Source: Psococerastis gibbosa (Eukaryota; Arthropoda; Insecta; Psocodea; Psocidae). Taken from it: 64,000 nucleotides of DNA. Under the pieces are notes generated by a model that had not been told where the DNA came from, did not search any database, and saw only the letters and a list, made by a program, of their open reading frames with translations. Where the stretch lies: NCBI GenBank assembly GCA_963971405.1, contig OZ020491.1:18408855-18472854 (forward strand). The letters run 5' to 3'. The position numbers and the translations under genes are program-made. Below are positions 24,144 through 36,600 of this stretch, piece after piece. The stretch's first letter is position 1. Every line of letters begins with the position of its first letter.

Positions 24144-24504
24144 AATACAGTGCAGCATTCAATTTCAGATTAAATAATTAGCCAGTTGATCATTACTTAC
24201 CAAATTGATAACATATTATCAAGACTTGATATATTACATTTCTCAGAAGTTTCAAAACATTTGCGTTTTGATTGGCAGCGTTATACTCCTGCTGAAAAAA
24301 AAAGAAAACTGTCTTTATTTTCCACAAGGGTGAATTGTTTAACTTAAAATTTATGCAGTACAAAGTGTTCATAGATAAATTATATTGTTGTACCTGGGTA
24401 CTTTCGATCCTAGCCATAAGGCCGATACTTTCAGTTTCAATCCGTATGCAAGCATGTTTTGCCATGTCAACTGACGAAGTCTTAAAAGATGGAATAGAGA
24501 ACAT
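19861..24504 (-). CDS. LDAF1/promethin-like small membrane protein, four exons, about 199 aa
   Basis: Exons on the minus strand: 24504-24394 (donor GTACAA), 24291-24201 (acceptor TTTTTTCAG, donor GTAAGT), 21010-20810 (acceptor ATCCAAG, donor GTAAGT) and 20057-19861 (acceptor TTTTTTTCAG, stop TAA). All phases agree and the joined length is exactly 200 codons. The protein has an N-terminal soluble part, then FWNYLDSKG, ADHPFLKIIL and two long hydrophobic hairpins (about residues 100-132 and 136-172), with a short polar tail. This layout and the DHPFL motif recall TMEM159/promethin (LDAF1), the ER protein that works with seipin in lipid-droplet formation. The identification rests on topology and a short motif, so it is moderate. 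Met 24504 is the first in-frame ATG after a stop; upstream exons are possible. The 3.2-kb intron 2 carries two retrotransposon fragments. Confidence 0.62.
20058..20809. other. Last intron of the LDAF1-like gene
   Basis: Holds a 73-codon minus-strand ORF (20665-20444) with a basic segment but no recognised domain. It does not join in phase with the flanking exons, so I do not call it coding. Confidence 0.4.
21134..21880 (-). pseudogene. 3' end of a non-LTR retrotransposon (Jockey/CR1-like), broken
   Basis: The minus-strand translation gives LLNKTKTQLTVFS, FLGMQVDKDLNW, then after frameshifts LLKELNSGLFVVRRL and a tail with HTFNTRQWGD. This is the order of the thumb and C-terminal region in Jockey/CR1-type reverse transcriptases, downstream of the catalytic ADD motif, which is absent. 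The three pieces are in different frames. Confidence 0.65.
22249..23955 (+). mobile_element. 5'-truncated non-LTR retrotransposon with reverse transcriptase
   Basis: Three ORFs (22327-22854, 22885-23649, 23668-23949) share one frame, separated by TGA and TAA. They carry the palm motifs DLRPINVKPTMDKVLE, AVFLDLKRAFETID, GVGQGTCFGPLLF, FTDDT (catalytic pair; usual form FADD) and KYLGVSLD, then a C-terminal region. There is no endonuclease domain. It ends in poly-A at 23947, consistent with target-primed insertion of a truncated copy. It sits in the LDAF1-like intron on the opposite strand. Confidence 0.85.
24057..24143 (+). repeat. (ACT)n trinucleotide microsatellite
   Basis: About 27 ACT units, interrupted once by AGGCTACCT. 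Long reading frames across it are artefacts of the repeat. Confidence 0.95.
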
Positions 24505-25580
24505 AGAATTAATAGAGTCGTCAGTGGCAATGACAGCAGGAGACTAGTGAGGTTCAGGTTTGAAGTGGCCTCGCTTAACTCTTGATTTCATAGCAATCTT
24601 ATTTCTTGAGCTACCCTGACTAGTTTTCAGCCGTGAGTGTACGTTTTCAGATCAATCCTGCATGGTATTGTAAATACTATACACAGAAATAAATGCTTAC
24701 CTGGCCACCGTTCATTTCATAGTAATATTAATTAACTGAGGTGGTTCCACAACTTATAAATCATTACTGACCTGAATAATTAGAATTTTAATTGTTTTTA
24801 CCTGACGTTGCTTAAAAAATAGGTGAAATCTACATATAAAACAAAAAGTAAAAATACATACAATACTCAAACAAATATTATTTTGTTTGTTTGATTTTGT
24901 ATTTGTTGTGAAACAGTTTGTTGGCAATATGTAAACTTTTTGGCGGAACATTCAAAATATAAATATGGCATACACAAAATAATAGTTATTAGTTTGATTG
25001 GCCTATCATTTCATTTTGTATTTAATTCTTGCTAGAGCCTGATTAGTGTTTCATTCCAATTGATTGTCCATACAGGCATGGGACAAATACTTATTGAGCA
25101 TAATGTAACCATTCTATATTCGTATGCTACTCCATCACAATACGGCTTCCTTTTTAGCGCAATAATAAGGTCTTCTTATATTTCATATTGGAAGTTGCTG
25201 CCATTAAGTGTGGATTTGTAGACTATTACTGTATTACAGATAAATAATTTTGCCTTGCCCCCGAAGTCGAGTTTTGGTTCCGACGCTATTTTATTCGTCT
25301 TTCTTCCTCGACTCCTCGATATACCCTAGTAGTTGGATTCAGTGGGGGTACCTATTAGTCACGCGACGAATTAATAGATGAAGTCCGGTCTTCTTATCGA
25401 TTTATTAAAAGAAAATGACTAGTTTAAACAGTAGGTGAGATGAGGCATTCGCTCCAACCAAAAAGATTTTTTTTATTTCTGGTGCCACGTTTTTCTTGGA
25501 CTGGTCAGTACAGTATATTATATTTCCAAATAAAAATAATACAATGCTTGTTATACATCATCTACCGCAAGAAGGCCGTG

Positions 25581-26314
25581 CAGTGGCGTAGCCAAAGCTG
25601 GGCCTGGACCCCCCCCCCCCTCCCAAATTCATCAGAACAGCAAATTTTTCAGATATTTATTTTAGAAAATTCCCCCGGGGAGACCCCAGTTTCCAGTTTT
25701 GTTAATAAAGTTATCGTCTGCAAAATCAAAATTCTTCTGTCGACAAACTATTTAAAGAACATTTCCCGGAGTAGCCCCCGGGCCCCCCTTGTCAGCTGTA
25801 ATATTCTTCGTGTAAAATATAAACATAACTGCTTTCAAAGTGCGTAAATTCCACTATTTTGGGCATATTCTTTTTCAAAATAATTCCCCCGGGGGAGACC
25901 CCCGGCCCCCCCTTCTTGCAGTAGTCCTACTGTTTTTTGGCTGTAAAACCTATTACGTTATTAGAATACGTTACAAGACGTATATATACACCAAAATGTG
26001 TAAACCTCCACAATTTCAGGCCTATTTTTTTTCTTCAGAACCCTTCCCCGGGGGAGACACCCGGGCCCCCCTTCGGCCTCCCGAATCCTCGGGTACCTGG
26101 GCAAGGGAAATTAAGATCATGCCCCCCATTAGAAGATGCATACGTCCATGAAAACTGCTTTCCTCGTTTTCTACTATTTTACGAAAATTGTGGGGGCGCC
26201 AAAGGAAACACCGCCCCTTTCGAAAAACCTATCGTAAGTGGGCAAACTTTATGTTTTAGTGTTGCAGGAAAACTGGACTCCCCCCCAAAAAAAAAAAATC
26301 TGGCTACGCCGTTG
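25581..26314. mobile_element. hAT-like non-autonomous element, 734 bp
   Basis: Ends are CAGTGGCGTAGCCA and TGGCTACGCCGTTG, flanked by 8-bp direct repeats with one mismatch: AGGCCGTG (25573-25580) and AGCCCGTG (26315-26322). The interior has four GC-rich modules of the type CCCCCGGGGGAGACCCC (near 25671, 25767, 25885 and 26044) spaced by A+T-rich segments. No protein is supported. Confidence 0.7.
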
Positions 26315-26474
26315 AGCCCGTGTGTGGTTTCTACTTCTGGCTATAAAATAATGGTTAAATACTGGCATACAGTCAAATAAAATATGTACAAATGAAACGA
26401 TTCGCGGACATACAGTGGACGAGGAGGCACCAAGCATTTTGACAGCGAATCTCCCATCTTTCCTATATGGAAAT

Positions 26475-26741
26475 GGCAGCCATTCCACCGGCGAATTTAC
26501 TTGAAAAATTGACTTTGTCATTGACGTTTGTTTTGTTTCATGGAGACTATTATGTAGATACTTAACTTATCTATTATAAATTAAGTTATGATATGGTAGC
26601 AGACATCATTAATAAGTCTCTACCGTATTACAACTTAATTTATACTAGATAAGTGAAGTATCTACATAATAGTCTCCTTAAAACAAAACAAACGTCAATG
26701 ACAAACTCAATTTTTCAAGTAAATTCGCCGGTGGAATGGCC
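26475..26741. mobile_element. Palindromic MITE of the TTCCACCG family, 267 bp
   Basis: Ends GGCAGCCATTCCACCGGCGAA and its inverted partner CGCCGGTGGAATGGCC. The arms contain TTGACTTTGTCATTGACG and its complement. The core repeats GAGACTATTATGTAGATAC and GGTAGCAGACATCATTAATA found in the 1230-1447 copy. No clean target duplication remains. Confidence 0.7.
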
Positions 26742-29700
26742 TAATCAAAACTTGCGAAATAAAAATTGAGTGTTCGCTGAAAGGGCAAGCAGTCAGTCGT
26801 AAAAGTACTCCACCCAATAGTTCCCAATTAAAATCGGTATGAGGTCAAAGAGCATTGCTAGTATAATTAAGTCTCCTCGTTATGCGCATTATAAGTTACA
26901 AAACAGTCTCAATCATCACCTTTGGCACAATATAAATTACATGATTAAATGCATAACAGTTACATTGCGAAAATACATTCATTAGTTATTTAATATTCAT
27001 TTTTAAAATAGTTAAATAGTAGTCCGGTAAACTAAGGAGCCAGCCTCGGAATTCACCCCAACTCGCGCTTTAGCTGAGGTACCACTGTAATCGGAATAAC
27101 TAAAATTTGTTGGCAATACCTGGAAATTAGCTTCCTGACCATAGTGATTTGGTATCAATGTAATACCGGGGTTAATATTGTATAATGCCATGTCACGTGA
27201 TGGTATTAATGGCATTGTTTAAAATAAATGAACAGTAAATTTCATTTTTTAAATTGTAATGTTGGCAATACTGAAGAACTGAACTGACGCGACGCTGCCG
27301 AAGCTCATTGGATTGCTTAAATAGGCACAATTTGAATTTTCCGCGCTTAGCACTAGTGACGATTACCAACATCAAAAATAACAAATTCTGAAATTTACTA
27401 TTGAATTAGTACCATCACGCGACATGGTATTATATTAACCCCGGTATTAAAATCGCCATAATCGGGTTGCAGGTGTTTTTTTTTTTTTTAATTAATGCAA
27501 TATGCGACAATACCAGGACTACAGGCTTTCTTTTTTTACGTTGATAAATTTTACGGGATTGATTCAATTTGTAGTAAAAAAAAACCTTACCGTTCATATA
27601 CAGTCCGAGTATATAATTATATAATTTGTTCTCTCACAATACAAACGAAGCCATACCGTTCAAATGCGAAGATGAGTATCATCTTCAACCTCTAACGTTA
27701 GGCATTTAACAACTGCACATATTTCTCGTATTTTACCCAGTGTACAATAAACTGTCAAAGAGTACGTATAGTACTATACAAAAATAGAATTACAAGAGGG
27801 TGCATACAGCATAAATACATTCATAACCGCCGGTACCTTACGAGAAATAGGTCATAATTCTAACAGTTTTTTATACATGTAACATAATTATGTTTTATAG
27901 AGTAATTTATAAATTAACAACTTTACCACTGGCCTGAGATAAATAAAATATCCAACAATGTGCAATATAGTGTTAAAAAGGCACTTAATGAGAATTTTCA
28001 TTTTTTAGTGAAGAATAACACCATTAACAAGTGAATTATTTTAGAATATGATTTCAAATGGAAGGAAGATTGAATCATTTCTGAAATTGCGCATTCGTTA
28101 AAGCTTAAATTAACTGCGGCTGTCATAATATAGACTATTATAGGTACTTCTAATACATTGTAAATTGTAGTATAAAAACTGAAGGCTGAAAATATCCAAA
28201 TTCAACGTTTAAAAACAAATTTGAACTGTTAAAATTGACAGATTTTTTCTTAAGTGAGTCCAAGCAATGTAATACAATATAATAAAGTTACTGTTACCAG
28301 TTACACATTACATATGTTAGCCTCATGTCTTGTGCTATATCAAATTTAACTAGTACTGATTTCTAACCACCAGTACACAAACAGTTGCCACACTTATTTC
28401 CATCGTTTACACACATCACGCTGTTAATATCGGCGGGTGATTTATTATTTGCATAAACTTTAAAAGCGATGGCGCCGATAATGAATATTCAATCATGATA
28501 ATTTTCTTAAAATTTGTCAATAAAGTATCTACATCATTGCCACCAAAGCTTAATCGTAAAAAACCTAAAGAAAGGTACCCCCTACGTACAAATTTGTTTA
28601 CGAAATTGTCATATAAACCCACAAAATTTTAGGTTTCATAAGGACACGTACAGTAGGTCAAGCACAATTAATATCAGCACCCCTAGCATGACTAATAATT
28701 ACGCTCTTTATTTAATACCGAGTAAATTACTTGCACTTTTTAAAAATTCTATTTCGGCGCGGGACTCATTCAAGTCGGTGCGCGTTTACGATGTTTGCGA
28801 CAAACCTTTCATGAAACCTGAAAGTCAGGCAGGACATGTAAAATAGTGGTACTCTGCAATGCTGGTAGATTTATGAATTTTAGAGGAGTTTGCAGTTGCA
28901 CCCACGGCCTCCACATATGTTGTGCCCCCCCCCCCTCCCCCCACATGAGTTAATCCGGCACTGTCCGGTAGAAGGATTTACATTGACTAACTATGACCCT
29001 TCGGTGTAAGTGACAGCCTTATACTGTACATCAGAAAGTAGAACAACATTTCTTTCTACTAATGTCAAATAATAGCTGTACGATCAATATTGAGAAATTC
29101 GACTTTGTACAAAAAACGTTTAGTGCGGCTCGTCTGGAGTCTCTTAAGTTAAGTCGCCAGGTATGCTAACCACGTTTAGTCATACTAGGGCTGCAGCTCC
29201 ACAATTACGCAATGATCAATAAAAAAAAACCTTCACTAGCGACTTAACACTACAATATTATAGCTGCCAAACACAAATTACACACAAATTTGGAAAATAA
29301 TTAAAAGATTTAAGAGACGTGGATTTATATACGAGTAAACGAAGCTGCAAAACAGGTTTTAAGGCACTTTGCAATACTGTCAAATGTCAAGCTGTCTTTT
29401 TAAATGTTAAGTAAACTATCACTTTGAACTCGTAAAATTATATTTAAACACACAGAAGTGGTGACAAACCATTTTCATTTTTTGGAATTAGCTGAATGCC
29501 TCTCAGCTTAAGTCATTAGCTTTATTATCAAGATGTGAGTTGAACCATAAATACCCTTGCCATTTTCTCTTATTCGATTACTAGACGGTACATTACCAAA
29601 AGAACGGAATGAACATGCATGGTTTAAAACAATTTGAATCATAATGTAGAACGCTATTACCCTAAAAAGGCACTGTCTAACGACAAGTTAAAATTTCGAA

Positions 29701-30650
29701 GAAAAATTCTAATGACAAGAGCAGAACATAGTGCTGAATGATACAGATTTTTAAAGAGTAGACTTGACGTATTCGTAAGGGCATCTTCATACGAGCTTGA
29801 CACTTATTATGTTTCGGCATGAACGCGTTACCCCTTTACGTTTTTTCCAATATCAACACAAAGGTCCAGGTTCTGGCTGGCTCCCCCTTCCCCTCGATTT
29901 CACACGGGCATCGTTATAAACAGTTTTCCCATCACGATGCTCAAACATAGTAAGAGTAAAGAAAAAGAAAACCACGCGGGGAATAAAATATATTACAATT
30001 TCGCTTGTAGTGAATCTCATATTTTTGTGATCATTTAGGAAAATAAGAAAACACCCAGCCATAAAAAACAAAACAGAGCGAAAGGTTTCTAATGTTGATA
30101 ATTGCACAGTTTAAGCCTTGAATACCAGATACGTCAAAGTGTGTTCTATTAAGCAACCCGAGAACACCGAAAGACTGAGGCCCGGTACACAAAGGCGATT
30201 TGTACGCGGCCGAAAAGCTGGGAAATCCGCCATTTGAGCAAATGGGGTTTCGGAAAACCATGCACCAGTGCAAGCTCAGCGTAGGCTCAGCGTTTTGAAG
30301 TTGACTCTGTTTTTGTACCAACCTATTTGCACCATTGTAGAAATCGCCGATTTACCCCATACAAACGTGGTACGTGTATCAATGACAGTTCGCTCCATTT
30401 TTTCATCGAATAATATGGCTGTGTTTTTTAAAATAAATGAGACTAAAAAGAAATAAAACAATAAATCTTAGTTTTGCAGGGAAAATAATTTTGTTTAGTT
30501 TTGGATCTTAACATTAATTATTTTTTAAACTAATTTCCCCCGAGTGGTCTTCAATCGCCACTCCTTATCCTTCCTCTTACAAGAACTTCTTATAAGACCT
30601 CACAAACAAGAAAACTATTATTATTATTCTCTGTACAGATTTTTATACGC
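26742..30650. other. Intergenic region between the LDAF1-like gene and Galpha12/13
   Basis: A+T-rich with no supported gene. Contains an inverted pair around 27160-27204 and 27410-27450 (AATACCGGGGTTAATAT shared), a possible small MITE, and a C-rich patch near 28924-28942. The part just below 30650 should include the Galpha 3' UTR. Confidence 0.5.
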
Positions 30651-33600
30651 TCAATGAAGCATAAGCGACTCTAAATTCCTGCGAAGCACAGTGTCTTTCA
30701 CTGCATTGAACACTATCTTAATTTGTTCCGTGTCGACGGCAGTGGTAAAGTGATGGAAGAGTCCCTTATCTGGGACGCGACTCGCAGATTTGAAGAGATA
30801 GAGCAGGTACGTCTGAACTTGGACTAGATCATATGGGTCGCCTTTGTACTCTGGGAAGTGGTGCCGGATGTCAGTCTCTCTTGTCTCCAATTTCCGGCGA
30901 AGAAGATCCGTTTTATTGAGAAAAAGAATTATGGAGACCTTCTGGAAGGATGAGTTATTTACAATTGTGTCGAATATATTCTGCAAAAAAACGTTAAAAA
31001 AAATTAATTAATTGTTATGTATCTTATTAGACTAGAGTAGTTTATGGCTTATTGGTCTACAGGTTCCCTGGAGCATGACTCGAAAATCCATGACTAGAAT
31101 AACATAGCAAAATCCCAAAATTTCACCTATGGTATTTTCAGCTTGAAAGATATGAAATTTAAATTCGTTTCAATCAGCTTGAACTGGAAACTCACCAATG
31201 ACTCTTGCAACCTATTCGTCTTTCTGTCTTCTACTAGCACCTGATCGAATTCGGACGAAGAGACTAAGAAGAGTATCGATGTTACGGAATCGAAACACTG
31301 GAACCATTTCTGTCGCTGCGAGCGCTGCCCACCGACGTCCACAAATAGAAAAGGAATGTTGTGTATTGGAATAATCATTTCGGAGATACCTTTGGTAGCT
31401 TTTCGTGCGTGGAGAATGTCCTGATTTGTAGGTACATATTCCTGAAAAAGTAAATAACAGTTGAAGGTTGCAAAGCAGCTGCAATAATTCGGCCAATTGC
31501 ACAGGGTGACCGAGGCAGAAGACCCAGAACAACTCGGGAGCATAAAATAGAATAGATAGCCGAGGCAATACTATGATCATAAACATCACACTACATACGA
31601 TAATAGCACTAGTTACTAAATTGTGCAAAAGCGTGGTATCGTGGTAACCGGTCACAACCTAATCCTGATCTTTCTTTCCTGACTACGGTGGCGGCTCCTC
31701 ATTCAAGGCTACAGGACTGCAGCCTCCCCAAAATTGTCGGCAAAATAAAGAATGAACCTAAAGTTTAGTCAGGACAGGTAGTGTACTGGTACGGACTCTG
31801 ACTTTCTCCCGAAAGGATGTTGGTTCGAGTCCCACACTGGCTACATTTTCTGGTCATGCTTCGGAGGGCATGTAAAGGCCAAAGTAAAGTCCCAGGCATT
31901 CCTAGTTGAGTGGAAGAGAGGGCTTTATAGCCCTTACTTCGCTAGGTTGGCTTAGTAATAGAACAAAAAAAGTCCTTATTTAGTTTAAATATGCTTATAA
32001 TCAGCAATACTCTGGGTTACCAGATGCCCTCCTTTTTACCCATGTGTTCTCCTGCCCTCCAAAGCTAAGAAAATGTCCTCCCTTTTACACATGTGTTCTC
32101 CTGCCCTCCAAATCTAAGAAAATGTCCTCCTTTTGCGCCATGAGTACTACTAAAAATATATTTCTCTTTTGGCCTTTAATTTAGAATTTATTCCCTTATA
32201 AATGCCCAATGGACAGATGAAAGGAATATACTGTGAAGTTCAACTTTCAGAATTTAAATTGTAGGTACTGATTTTTATAACAAATATTTCAACTAAACCG
32301 CAGTTGCTCATAGAAATCGCTTCTTAACAAAAATTTGAGTAATAATTCAGTCACTTCTTTCGGTATTTAATAAACAGGCATTTTTTTGCGCATGTCCATT
32401 TTCAAAAATATGATCTGGTAACCCTCAGCTAAGGTGGAATACTAAGATCGGAGCGTATAAATAAATAAAAATGGGAGGACAGTCCGCCAATACATGTGAA
32501 TAGCATAGGGCCCGAGGCGTGACGATATCACCAGAACAAAGTCATTAATGAATGATGATCCTATACTTAGCTTATGATCGCGCACGCACGAAGTACATAG
32601 GAAGGACTTCGAACAAAAACTATCATTGAGGAATTTTTGTTTAAGACTGATATATATTTTTTTTTTTTAAGAAAAAGGTTAATCCCATACAAACAATTCA
32701 ATGAATGTATCCGATTGACCTCTTCAGTCGCCTCACTAAGTTACCTAACAGGTACTAGTGTCGAGTAACGACACGTCTCCGATCGCATGGCGTGTAGAGA
32801 CTCGCACATGTACAAGCACGCTACCACCTGGCCATCGAAGTGGATATATTAACTGCAGCTTTCCCCAAATTTGACCGTCCCCGAGCCGCCACCACTCGAA
32901 TATATACAATACAATACATCAGGACATGGAGCGTCGTGACTTTCACCCGAGTCTCACACTGGCTACATTTTCTGGCCATGCTTCGGAGGGCATGTAAAGC
33001 AGGCGGTCCCGGGCCTTCCTATTTGAGTGTAAGAGAGGGCTTTATAGCCCTAACTCCGCTAGGTTGGCTTAGCAATAGCAAAAAAAATATTTATTTATTT
33101 ATTTACACATGAAAGGAAAAGCCGAGCCTGGATCAATCAATGTAATGTTAAACACGGCACATACAGTGTTGCTCATAATAATAGGGACACAGTGAATTTT
33201 CCTAAAATCTCCAAAATGGCAATAGTTTTGGCCTTGATTGTTAGCAGTAAGTAAGATGGCAAGAAGTTTGATATGTTGTGTAAATTTCATCCCAATTGCC
33301 CAAGAACGTGAGAATCTAATGAAGATTTTCAAAAATACGTCGGTCATAATAATAGGGACATTACCTTTACTTCTTTAATAAAATGCAAATAAATTAACAA
33401 ATTACAATTTAATCATCAATACTTGGTAGATTGTCCCTTGTTATGAAGAACAGCATTGCATCTTGAGTTCATTGAAGTGACCATATTCTGTCAAACAGAC
33501 ACAGGGATGTACCACGCTTTTTGAACTTCTTGCCAAAGGTGGTCTTTGTTCTTGATTGTATCTTTAGCAATACTCTTCTTAAGTTCATTCCATAAGTTTT

Positions 33601-36600
33601 CTATCGATTCAAGTCCGGTGATTGTGCTGGCCACTCCATAACAGATATTTTTTTCCCCGCGAACCAGTTCTTCACCATCTTCGATGAATGTTTTGGGTCA
33701 TTATCTTGTTGGAATTGCCACAGCAGTGGCATGTTTTCTTCTGCATAAGGAAGCATTTCATTTTCTAATATGTCCCGATAGATTTCCTTAGTCATAATGT
33801 CCCTGATGAGGTGAATAGGACCAACTCCGTTGAACGAGAAACAACCCCATACCATTATGTTTCCTCCACCGAACTTAACAGTCTTCTAGGTATACTTGGG
33901 ATTGAATGCGGCGTTAGTTGGCCGTCTCACGGACTGCTGGCCATCAGACCCAAAGAGATTTATCTTGGTTTCATCGCTCCATAGGACGTTCCTCCAATTG
34001 ACCCGATGGCGGTGTGTATGAGCAAACCTCAAGCGATCCTTTATGTCCTTTTTGGACAACAATGGCACCTTCCTGGGAATCCTGGATGGCAGTCCAGTTT
34101 CAAAAAGACGTCGTCGAATTGTACCGGGACTGATTGACGCACCAACACGTTCCTTTAGCGTTCTTGAGGAGGCGAATGGGTCGCGCTTGGATTCGCGGAC
34201 AAGGAAACGATCAAAATTGTCGGATGTCTTTCTAGGCCGACCTCTTTTTTCGACTGCAGTTTGTTCCTTTAACGCGTTGGCCACCATTGTTTTTGATCGA
34301 TCGACTAAATCAGCAATTTTTCTGATGCTAAACCCTTTCTTCCGCAAGCCGCAGATAATTCTTCTTTCATCATCAGAGCAATGTTTCATACGGCCCATTT
34401 TCTCAAAATATCTTGAGATTTTAAGTGGCAAGAGGCCTTGGGCAGATTTTTAATTTTTCTTTGTTTTTGGCTTAAATAAAAACAAAAACTAGATTCGCGT
34501 CCTTATTATTATGACCAGCGAAAATTTAAAAAAATTCTTGAACGCTTTAAGTTCTTGATACTTTTTAACCAAACTCACACAAAATATTCAGATAACCAAG
34601 CGGTAAACTACTGCTGACTATAATTGTGGTAACTCATTGGGTTTAAAAAAAATTGAAAAATTCGAAGTGTCCCTATTATTATGAGCAACACTGTATATGT
34701 ATATCTTTGTTTAAGTCAAATTGTGCCTCATCAGAAAGCCTGTGCCTATTTTAAACTGTCATTCAGCAGTACACAACAAAGAGGGTCAGTATCAGTAGAG
34801 TCCCCTTGACATGACTCGGCCGTTATACGATAACCATTGACACTGACGTCATGCATTTCGCTCCAATTCTAGGAAACCATTTTTATTAACTTGTTTTAAG
34901 CTCAAAGTGTGGGATACGCTGATTTCACACTTAACTGCAGTATACCCGTTGCAAGGCTAGTGTTATTTTTACTTTTAATTGTTAGACTGCCCAGCCACTT
35001 ACTGAAGTGGCCGACTGGTTATCCGCTGTCAAACACTCACGTGGTTAGATACTGTAGATACATTACATGCATTGGTCTGCTACAAAATTGAATCTTTTGC
35101 GAGCACATTACATTGAATAAATATTTACTTTTTGTTCTATTACTAAGCCGGCCTAGCAGAGTTAATTAGAAAGACCCCGGACTGCCTGCTTTACAAGCAC
35201 TCCGAAAATGTAGGAAGTGTGGGACTTGAACAAGCAACCTTTCGGGAGAAATTCGGAGTGTACCACCATTCTACATGTCCTGACTTTAATAATCCCTATT
35301 GAAGGGAAAGGCTTGGGGTAAAATTCGGCACAAGTTATAACATTAAAAGACAGAGCTCTATCCTGGGTTACACCTGTAGACTCAAATTTATTATTCGAAA
35401 CCAGTAAGGTTGGGTCTACCCCTACTAACTGTCAGCCTTGCAGCTCATTGCACAACTCCGATTCCGTTCCACATTGTGTCGCTGGTTACACGATTCATAT
35501 AAGTAAATAAATACAGTATACACAGTGCTAGAGATGGAAGGATTCTGATGATAATTGTTGTTAGGTTCCTAGTAAATTATTATTATAGTAATTAGTACTA
35601 TTAGTAAAAAGCCACAAGGCGTTAACGTCCGACCGGGGCGAGTTCAGGAAATTGATTAGCACGCGGTACTAAGGGGGAAGAAGAAGAAGTAAATAGCCAG
35701 CTATTTAGAAAGTTGGCATTTCTCATTTGTCATAAGAGCATTTTTTGTTATCTCTGCAGCTGTAAAAAGAGGAATTAATTAATTAAGTCAAAAAACCACA
35801 AGCCTGCTTTGTTTACAAAATATTTAAATCTCTGCCTACACACAGCTTAACTTATTAATTATTAAAGGCTACTTACAGAATTTGATATCCTTTGAAGGTT
35901 GTCAAGAAAATACTGCACAGAATCACTCTGGAAAAAAAAATTAACATTAAAATAGGCACTCAAGGGCTCTTTCGTTAACAAGTTACTAGTTAAAGCAACG
36001 ATTTTACGGAAGCATACTTGACGCAAAGGTGCTAAGCGTAGCCTTGTCGTCAATTGAAACTGAGAGCGTTAAGGGATTGAAATTAATGATAGCTGTTCCG
36101 AATTAATAGGATGGCCTTGTCAATTTAACATTCAGGCCAGAATTTAGAATGCGAGGCAAGTGATGTCGTCATAACTTACACCTAAAGAAAGTTTGACGTG
36201 TTGACCTATTAACACTGAATTCGCATTAGCGACAGAGTTTCATTTAAGAATAAATACATCGTTGAAATGTGTTAAGACATCCAACCGACAATAGTATGCA
36301 ATTAGTGCTTCTTTCGCTATTAAATCAGAGTAGATTTGACATGTGGTACAGTACACCTAGATTTATTTATGGCATAATAATAAATCACGTCAATTCCTAT
36401 TTCCTACCAGATCCGAGTAAGTGTTTGCTCGTACAGATAGATTCTTGGCAATCCTAGCTCAGATCCTAGCACTGATTATAGCATTTGTGTGAATATTGCT
36501 TTTTTTTTTTCTCTGAAAGTATGTCAGGACATGTGGAGTAGTGGACTCTGACTTTCACCCGAAAGGTTGTTGGTTCGAGTCCTACACTTCCTACATTTTT

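Noticed and set aside
23946-24158. Minus-strand ORF with a long valine run.
   Set aside because: Translation of the (ACT)n microsatellite.
25440-26521. Overlapping Pro/Gly-rich ORFs near 25.4-26.5 kb.
   Set aside because: Produced by the CCCCCGGGGG modules and poly-C tracts of the hAT-like element.
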